9,472 nt of DNA, taken from Candidatus Tectimicrobiota bacterium (GTDB lineage Bacteria > UBA8248). Shown in pieces: positions 5,714 through 9,472 of the stretch. Within the stretch, counting starts at the first letter, position 1; every line of letters starts with the position of its first letter. The notes beneath the pieces are model-generated. The model had not been told where the DNA came from and did not search any database. It saw only the letters and a program-made list of their open reading frames with translations. The stretch is from the NCBI GenBank assembly GCA_016184445.1, contig JACPCT010000091.1, positions 1 to 9,472 on the forward strand, given 5' to 3'. The position numbers and the translations under genes were made by a program.

Positions 5714-5742
5714 TTGCGCCCCTCCCGCGGAGAGGGTAGGGT
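5714..5742 (+). promoter_or_regulatory. Promoter-like element TTGCGC-N17-TAGGGT ahead of the PilZ/msrB pair
   Basis: TTGCGC (5714-5719), 17 bp, then TAGGGT (5737-5742), in the 114 bp gap after the DUF427 gene. The hexamers and spacing are identical to those upstream of the M20 gene, while the spacers differ in sequence. A start site near 5750 would leave a leader of about 60 nt. A perfect 11-bp palindrome, GCGAATTTCGC (5760-5770), lies just after the predicted start site and could be an operator. Confidence 0.4.
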
Positions 5743-5809
5743 AAGGTAAAGAAGTTCACGCGAATTTCGCTGGTCCACGCGGGGGACACATCATCCTTGG
5801 AGAGTAGGG

Positions 5810-6199
5810 ATGGCCAAGGCCTCTAACAAGCGGAAATTCCCGCGTTTCCCCATCAACTTCGTCCTATTTCCCGTTCTGATCAACGCCCCCGGCCTGACCG
5901 ATCTCACCCTCGACCCCCACGACATCAGCATGGGGGGGTTCAAGGTCCTCCTGCCCGAGGAGCCCGTCGTGGGCAGCACGTTCACCTCCACGATCGAGCT
6001 CCGGGGAAAGATTTACAACGAATGCAAGGTGCGGGTGGCCTGGACCCACAAGAACAACACCCAGCCTCCCACCTGGTCCACCGGGCTGGCTCTTCTCGTT
6101 CCCGACCCCAGGAAGGAAGAATTCGAGGGGCGCCTGACTCAGGTGCTGACCGACATCGGGAAGACGCCCGATGGAGCGGCTTCCTCCAATGGGGACTGA
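5810..6199 (+). CDS. Single-domain PilZ protein, probable c-di-GMP receptor
   Basis: The 129-residue product carries both halves of the PilZ c-di-GMP signature: an RxxxR motif as RKFPR at residues 8-12, and a [DN]xSxxG motif as DISMGG at 38-43, followed by beta-strand-rich sequence ending in a STGLALLV segment. Stand-alone PilZ proteins are cytoplasmic receptors that pass c-di-GMP levels to a partner such as a motility, secretion or polysaccharide machine. No output domain is attached, so the partner is unknown. The ATG at 5810 has a GGAGAGTAGG ribosome site. The 3' end overlaps the msrB gene by 29 nt, implying coupled translation. Both ligand-binding motifs are intact, so binding is likely. 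Confidence 0.87.
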   Translation: MAKASNKRKFPRFPINFVLFPVLINAPGLTDLTLDPHDISMGGFKVLLPEEPVVGSTFTSTIELRGKIYNECKVRVAWTHKNNTQPPTWSTGLALLVPDPRKEEFEGRLTQVLTDIGKTPDGAASSNGD

Positions 6200-6587
6200 G
6201 AAAGTCACCAAGCCCGACGCCGAGTGGCGCGCCCAGCTCACCTCCGAACAGTACCAGGTCGCGCGCCAGGGGGGCACGGAGCGGGCCTTCACGGGCGAGT
6301 ACTGGGACTGCCACGAGAAGGGCCTCTACCGCTGCGTCTGCTGCGGGTCGGAGCTCTTCCGCTCCTCCGAGAAGTTCGACTCTGGCACCGGCTGGCCGAG
6401 CTTCTGGTCCCCCGCCCAGGAGGAGAGCATCGCCGCCCACGAGGACCTGAGCCACGGCATGCGGCGCATCGAGGTCCGCTGCGCCCGTTGCGACGCCCAC
6501 CTCGGGCACGTCTTCCCGGACGGTCCCCCGCCCACGGGCATGCGCTTCTGCATCAACTCGGCCTCGCTGTCCCTCGATAAACAGTAG
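6171..6587 (+). CDS. msrB: Peptide-methionine (R)-S-oxide reductase MsrB
   Basis: The 138-residue enzyme reduces methionine-R-sulfoxide in proteins or free amino acid, repairing oxidative damage. Zinc-binding CxxC pairs are at Cys55/Cys58 and Cys104/Cys107. The catalytic cysteine is Cys127 in RFCINSASL, and GWPSF (74-78) and [10 protein letters not shown] (110-119) are signature segments. The resolving cysteine found in many MsrBs (DSGCGWPSF) is Thr73 here, a common natural variant. An extra Cys47 occurs in YWDCHEKG, where many homologues have another residue. The start at 6171 has GGGAAG 7 nt upstream; the alternative ATG at 6189 has a poorer site. It overlaps the PilZ gene by 29 nt and stops 9 bp short of the convergent VWA gene. 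It is a cysteine-type, not selenocysteine-type, MsrB. Confidence 0.95.
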   Translation: MERLPPMGTEKVTKPDAEWRAQLTSEQYQVARQGGTERAFTGEYWDCHEKGLYRCVCCGSELFRSSEKFDSGTGWPSFWSPAQEESIAAHEDLSHGMRRIEVRCARCDAHLGHVFPDGPPPTGMRFCINSASLSLDKQ

Positions 6588-6596
6588 GCAGCGGCC

Positions 6597-7994
6597 TCAG
6601 CGCCCGTCGAAGAGGCGCTCGACCGCCCGGGCGAGCTGGCCGAGGTTGCCCACCTCGTGCAGGGCGTCGCAGTGGGGCGCGTAGGCGGGCATGTCGGAGT
6701 CCCCGGTCCCCCACAGGTGGGGCGCCTCGGGGTTCATCCACACGAGCCGGCGGGCCCGGCCCTTGAGGGCCTCGACGCAGTCCAGGCGGGGATCGTTGAA
6801 GTTGTTCCGCCCGTCCCCCAGGACGATGACCGTCGTCCGCCGGTCGACGTGGCCCATGTGATCCCGGCAAAGCATGGCGAGCGAGGCCCCCAGGTCCGTG
6901 TTGTAGGAGCCCGGCGGCAGCGCCCGCAGCACCCGCGCCACCGCCTTCTGGGGGCGGTTCTCCTCGAACCAGTGCGAGATGTCCACCAGCCGGTCGATGA
7001 AGGCGTAGCTGCGCGCCCGGGCGACCTGGTCCTGCATCTCGTAGATCAGGGTGAGCATGAACTCGGCGCAGTGGCGCACCGAGGTGGACACGTCGCACAG
7101 CAGCACCAGCTTGGGCTTGAGCACCCGCCGCTTGCGGCGAAGCTCCAGCGGCACCCCCCCGTAGCGCAGGTTCGCCCGCATGGTGCCCCGCATGTCGATG
7201 CGGCCCTTCCGCGACCGGCGGTGGCGCAGGGCGGCGCGGCTGCGCAGGCGCGCGGCCAGGCGGCGCACCTCCTCGCGCAGCCGGTCGATCTCGCGCTCCC
7301 CCAGCCCCCGGAAGGGCAGGTCCATCACCTCGTCGAGCGGGGGCTGCTTCTCGTACTCCTCCCGCATCCGCCTGGCGATGGAGGAGCCCACCTCGCGGCG
7401 GATCTGATCCTCGAGCGCCTCGCGGTTGACGCCCGCCGCCTCGGCCAGCCGCTCGAGCGCCTCGCGGCCCATCCCCCGGGCGGCCAGCTCGGCCAGGAGC
7501 TCCAGGAGGGCCCGCATCATCTCCTCGAGGCCGAGCGCCCGCTTCATCCGGCTCTCCATCCACGGGGCCTGGCTGGGCCGGCCGGCCATGGGGAGCCCCG
7601 CCTCGCGGCCCAGGCCGTCCATCTCCTCGCGCGAGAGCGGCCGCCCCTTCAACAGGTGCTCCAGGAGCTTCCGGAGGGCCTCGGGGCCGAGCGTCTCGGC
7701 GAGCTTCTGGAGGGCCTCCCGTAGCGTCTCGGCGTCCTCCCCCCCCATCCCGCCGAGGGCGTCGTCCATCGGGGGGGGCTCCTCCGCCCCGAAGAACAAG
7801 GGGAAGAGGCGCTCGAAGGGCGGGATGTGGTGCTCTTCCTTCACGAGGGTGAGCCGCAGGGCGTTGCGGAACTCCTCGCGGTCGGCGACGCCCACCTGGG
7901 AGGCGGCCCGGAAGGCGTCCTCGCTCTCGGCGAGGGAGACCCGCACGCCCGAGGCGCGCAGGGCGTGGACGAAGTCCACCATCCGCCGGTCCAC
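6597..7994 (-). CDS. CoxE-like VWA-domain protein, partner of the MoxR ATPase
   Basis: The 465-residue protein has a helical, charged N-terminal part (1-290) and a C-terminal von Willebrand A domain. The metal-ion-dependent adhesion site is visible as DVSTS (Asp301, Ser303, Ser305), with Thr366 in YNTDLGAS and Asp394 in VLGDGRNN. The CoxE-type family features are the ELRRKRRVLKPKLVLLCDVS run-in and the WMNPEAPHLWGTGDSDM segment. Such proteins pair with MoxR ATPases to activate or metallate a client; CoxE is needed with CoxD for CO dehydrogenase maturation. The start is GTG at 7994, with GAGGAG 6 nt upstream inside the last codons of the MoxR gene and only 3 nt between the two genes, so translation is coupled. 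No client enzyme lies in the window. Confidence 0.9.
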   Translation of the reverse strand: MDRRMVDFVHALRASGVRVSLAESEDAFRAASQVGVADREEFRNALRLTLVKEEHHIPPFERLFPLFFGAEEPPPMDDALGGMGGEDAETLREALQKLAETLGPEALRKLLEHLLKGRPLSREEMDGLGREAGLPMAGRPSQAPWMESRMKRALGLEEMMRALLELLAELAARGMGREALERLAEAAGVNREALEDQIRREVGSSIARRMREEYEKQPPLDEVMDLPFRGLGEREIDRLREEVRRLAARLRSRAALRHRRSRKGRIDMRGTMRANLRYGGVPLELRRKRRVLKPKLVLLCDVSTSVRHCAEFMLTLIYEMQDQVARARSYAFIDRLVDISHWFEENRPQKAVARVLRALPPGSYNTDLGASLAMLCRDHMGHVDRRTTVIVLGDGRNNFNDPRLDCVEALKGRARRLVWMNPEAPHLWGTGDSDMPAYAPHCDALHEVGNLGQLARAVERLFDGR

Positions 7995-7997
7995 GGC

Positions 7998-9065
7998 CTA
8001 CTCCTCGGGGCGGCCGAGGCTCCCCCGGAAGGGATCCTCGAAGCGGTGGTCCCGGCCCCTGCGGCGGCGGCGCGGGGAGGGAGGCCACTCGTTCTCGTCG
8101 TCTTCCCCGGCCTCGTGGCGGCCGGCCCCCTGGCGGCGGAGCGCCTCGGCGGCCATGCCCCTGGAGCGCTCGGCCTCGGAGGCCCGGCGGGCGCGCAGGA
8201 CGTCCTGCTCGTGCTTGAGGAGGACGGTGAGGGTCGAGTCCAGGGTGGCCTCGTCCAGGCGCTTGACGTTCAGCATGACCAGCGCCTTCGCCCAGTCGAG
8301 CGTCTCGCTCACGCTGGGGTGCTTCTTGAGGTCCATCTGGCGCAGGCGCTGGACGAAGGCGACCGCCTCCTTGGCCAGCTCGTCGGCCAGGCCGGGCACC
8401 TTGAGGCGGACCACCTCCAGCTCGGCCTCGGCGGAGGGGTAGCCGATGAACAGGTAGAGGCAGCGGCGCTTGAGGGCCTCCGAGAGCTCCCGCGTGTTGT
8501 TCGAGGTGAGGACGACCGCCGGGGGCTTGGGCGCCCGGATGGTGCCGACCTCGGGGATGGACACCTGGAAGTCGCTCAGCACCTCGAGCAGGAAGGCCTC
8601 GAACTCGGCGTCGGAGCGATCGATCTCGTCCACCAGGAGCAGGGTGGGCTCCTTGGCCCGGATGGCGCGCAGCAGGGGCCGGGAAAGGAGGAAGCGCTCG
8701 GAGAAGAAGACGTCCTCCTCCTGGGCGACGCGGTCGGCCGCCTCGCCCAGGGTGGCGGCGCTGGCCAGCACCTGCTGGAGCTTGTCGCGCAGGAGCTGGG
8801 TGTAGAGCATCTGCTTGCCGTACTCCCACTCGTAGAGGGCCTTCGCCTCGTCGAGCCCCTCGTAGCACTGGAGGCGGATGAGGCTCCGCCCCGTGGCCGA
8901 GGCCCACACCTTCGCCAGCTCCGTCTTCCCCACCCCGGCGGGCCCCTCGACCAGCACCGGCTTCCCCATCCCCTCCGCCAGGAAAAGGGCGGTGCAGATC
9001 TCGCGCGTGGCGATGTAGCTCTGCCCGGCGAGGGAGGTGCGGACGTTCTCGGCGGATGGGAACAT
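7998..9065 (-). CDS. MoxR-family AAA+ ATPase
   Basis: The 355-residue product is an AAA+ chaperone of the MoxR group. Walker A is GPAGVGKT (41-48), Walker B LLLVDE (142-147) within LLLVDEIDRSDAEFEAFLLE, sensor-1 region LTSNNTREL (186-194), and an arginine-finger candidate in ALKRRC (197-202). The ATG at 9065 is chosen over an in-frame start at 9239 because it has a GAGGT ribosome site and begins where MoxR homology begins; the extra upstream residues are low-complexity. The last ~45 residues are a charged, arginine- and acid-rich, probably disordered tail. MoxR ATPases work as hexamers with a VWA protein, here the next gene, to remodel or load metal into a client. It heads this two-gene operon. 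Confidence 0.93.
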   Translation of the reverse strand: MFPSAENVRTSLAGQSYIATREICTALFLAEGMGKPVLVEGPAGVGKTELAKVWASATGRSLIRLQCYEGLDEAKALYEWEYGKQMLYTQLLRDKLQQVLASAATLGEAADRVAQEEDVFFSERFLLSRPLLRAIRAKEPTLLLVDEIDRSDAEFEAFLLEVLSDFQVSIPEVGTIRAPKPPAVVLTSNNTRELSEALKRRCLYLFIGYPSAEAELEVVRLKVPGLADELAKEAVAFVQRLRQMDLKKHPSVSETLDWAKALVMLNVKRLDEATLDSTLTVLLKHEQDVLRARRASEAERSRGMAAEALRRQGAGRHEAGEDDENEWPPSPRRRRRGRDHRFEDPFRGSLGRPEE

Positions 9066-9472
9066 GGCCACCTCAACGGGGATTCTGGGGGAGCGGCACG
9101 GCCAATGTAGCACACCGTCCCCGGGGGCCCAACAAAGGGGCGCGGGCTCCCCCTCTCTCCGCGGGAAGAAGAAAAAAATCCAAACGCGCGGAAGCCCCCG
9201 CTCCTTCCATGCCACCTCCGGGGAAAAACCGGGCACCACCCTTCATTGCTTTCAATCGCCCGCAAGACCCACCGCCCGCGATTTTTCCCGCCGGAAAGCA
9301 CCGGAGGCGCACGCGTCCCCCCAAAAATGGCATTATTTCCCGTTAATAACCGTGACACCCCGGGGAAAGACAAAAATCCCCCTCAATTCCATCAATAGCC
9401 GCGGCAGCCTCCCCCTCCGCGCCCCGCGCTTTTTTCACCGAAAACCGCTGAAACCAGGTGAACACTCCCGCG
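9066..9472. other. Non-coding region upstream of the MoxR gene
   Basis: No open frame in these 407 bases has protein-like composition; those present are rich in Arg, Pro and Gly and lack usable ribosome sites. Base composition differs from the genes: short A and T runs alternate with C/G runs, mostly C on the plus strand. Small dyads are visible: TTTCC-CGCC-GGAAA (9284-9297), GGGGA-N10-TCCCC (9362-9381) and TTCACC-N17-GGTGAA (9434-9462). None is followed by a T tract in either direction, so none is a convincing terminator. It probably holds the MoxR promoter and the edge of another gene's control region. Confidence 0.5.
9104..9132 (-). promoter_or_regulatory. Weak promoter candidate for the MoxR/VWA operon
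   Basis: On the minus strand TTGGGC (9132-9127), 17 bp, then TACATT (9109-9104), ending 38 nt before the MoxR start codon. The -35 matches three and the -10 four consensus positions. The placement is sensible, but no second line of evidence supports it. Confidence 0.22.

Noticed and set aside
5719..5736. Intrinsic terminator after the DUF427 gene (CCCTC/GAGGG hairpin)
   Set aside because: The stem is 5 bp and no T tract follows; it also lies in the spacer of the promoter candidate.
6553..8907. 784-codon open frame on the minus strand across the VWA and MoxR genes
   Set aside because: It is a Pro/Gly/Ala/Arg low-complexity out-of-frame shadow of two well-supported genes with Walker and MIDAS motifs.
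9066..9239. 58-residue N-terminal extension of the MoxR protein
   Set aside because: The extension is low-complexity and unlike MoxR; the ATG at 9065 has a ribosome site and matches where the family begins.
1..9472. CRISPR array, tRNA, rRNA or insertion sequence
   Set aside because: No regularly spaced repeats, cloverleaf-like segments, rRNA-like stretches or transposase motifs were seen on either strand.

Overview
The window is about 9.5 kb of a GC-rich bacterial chromosome. Wobble positions are strongly G/C, genes are packed with short gaps, and GTG is used as a start twice. The ABC transporter's solute receptor has a signal peptide without a lipobox, which fits a periplasmic protein and so a diderm (Gram-negative type) host. 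I cannot name the species. I see no tRNA, rRNA, CRISPR array, insertion sequence or phage gene.

Left part, minus strand (1-3444): a probable operon reading right to left. Its order is a RidA-fold protein without the catalytic arginine, an SsuB/TauB-type ATPase, an NMT1/THI5/SsuA-type solute receptor, an SsuC/TauC-type permease, and the first six codons of a probable FmdB-type zinc-ribbon gene at the left edge. Together they make a three-part importer for a small organic molecule of unknown identity.

Middle part, plus strand (3638-6587): a divergent intergenic region holds promoter-like elements, a dyad and a leader hairpin. It is followed by an M20-family metallohydrolase with altered metal ligands, tightly coupled to a tandem two-domain DUF427 gene. 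The DUF427 reading frame is interrupted by a single in-frame TGA exactly where the family's first CPYKG motif has its cysteine, and the residue two positions later has become cysteine (TGA-Pro-Cys). Everything after the TGA stays in frame and conserved. This is the most interesting signal here: either a selenocysteine codon in a family where I know of no selenoprotein, or a recent nonsense mutation. Next come a PilZ-domain protein and an overlapping MsrB methionine sulfoxide reductase. The M20 and PilZ genes carry the same promoter-like element upstream, TTGCGC-N17-TAGGGT.

Right part, minus strand (6597-9065): a translationally coupled MoxR AAA+ ATPase and a CoxE-like VWA-domain protein, a chaperone pair that usually inserts metals or remodels a partner complex. 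It converges on msrB with only 9 bp between the stop codons. The last 407 bp (9066-9472) are non-coding as far as I can tell, less GC-rich in places, and hold a weak candidate promoter for the MoxR gene.
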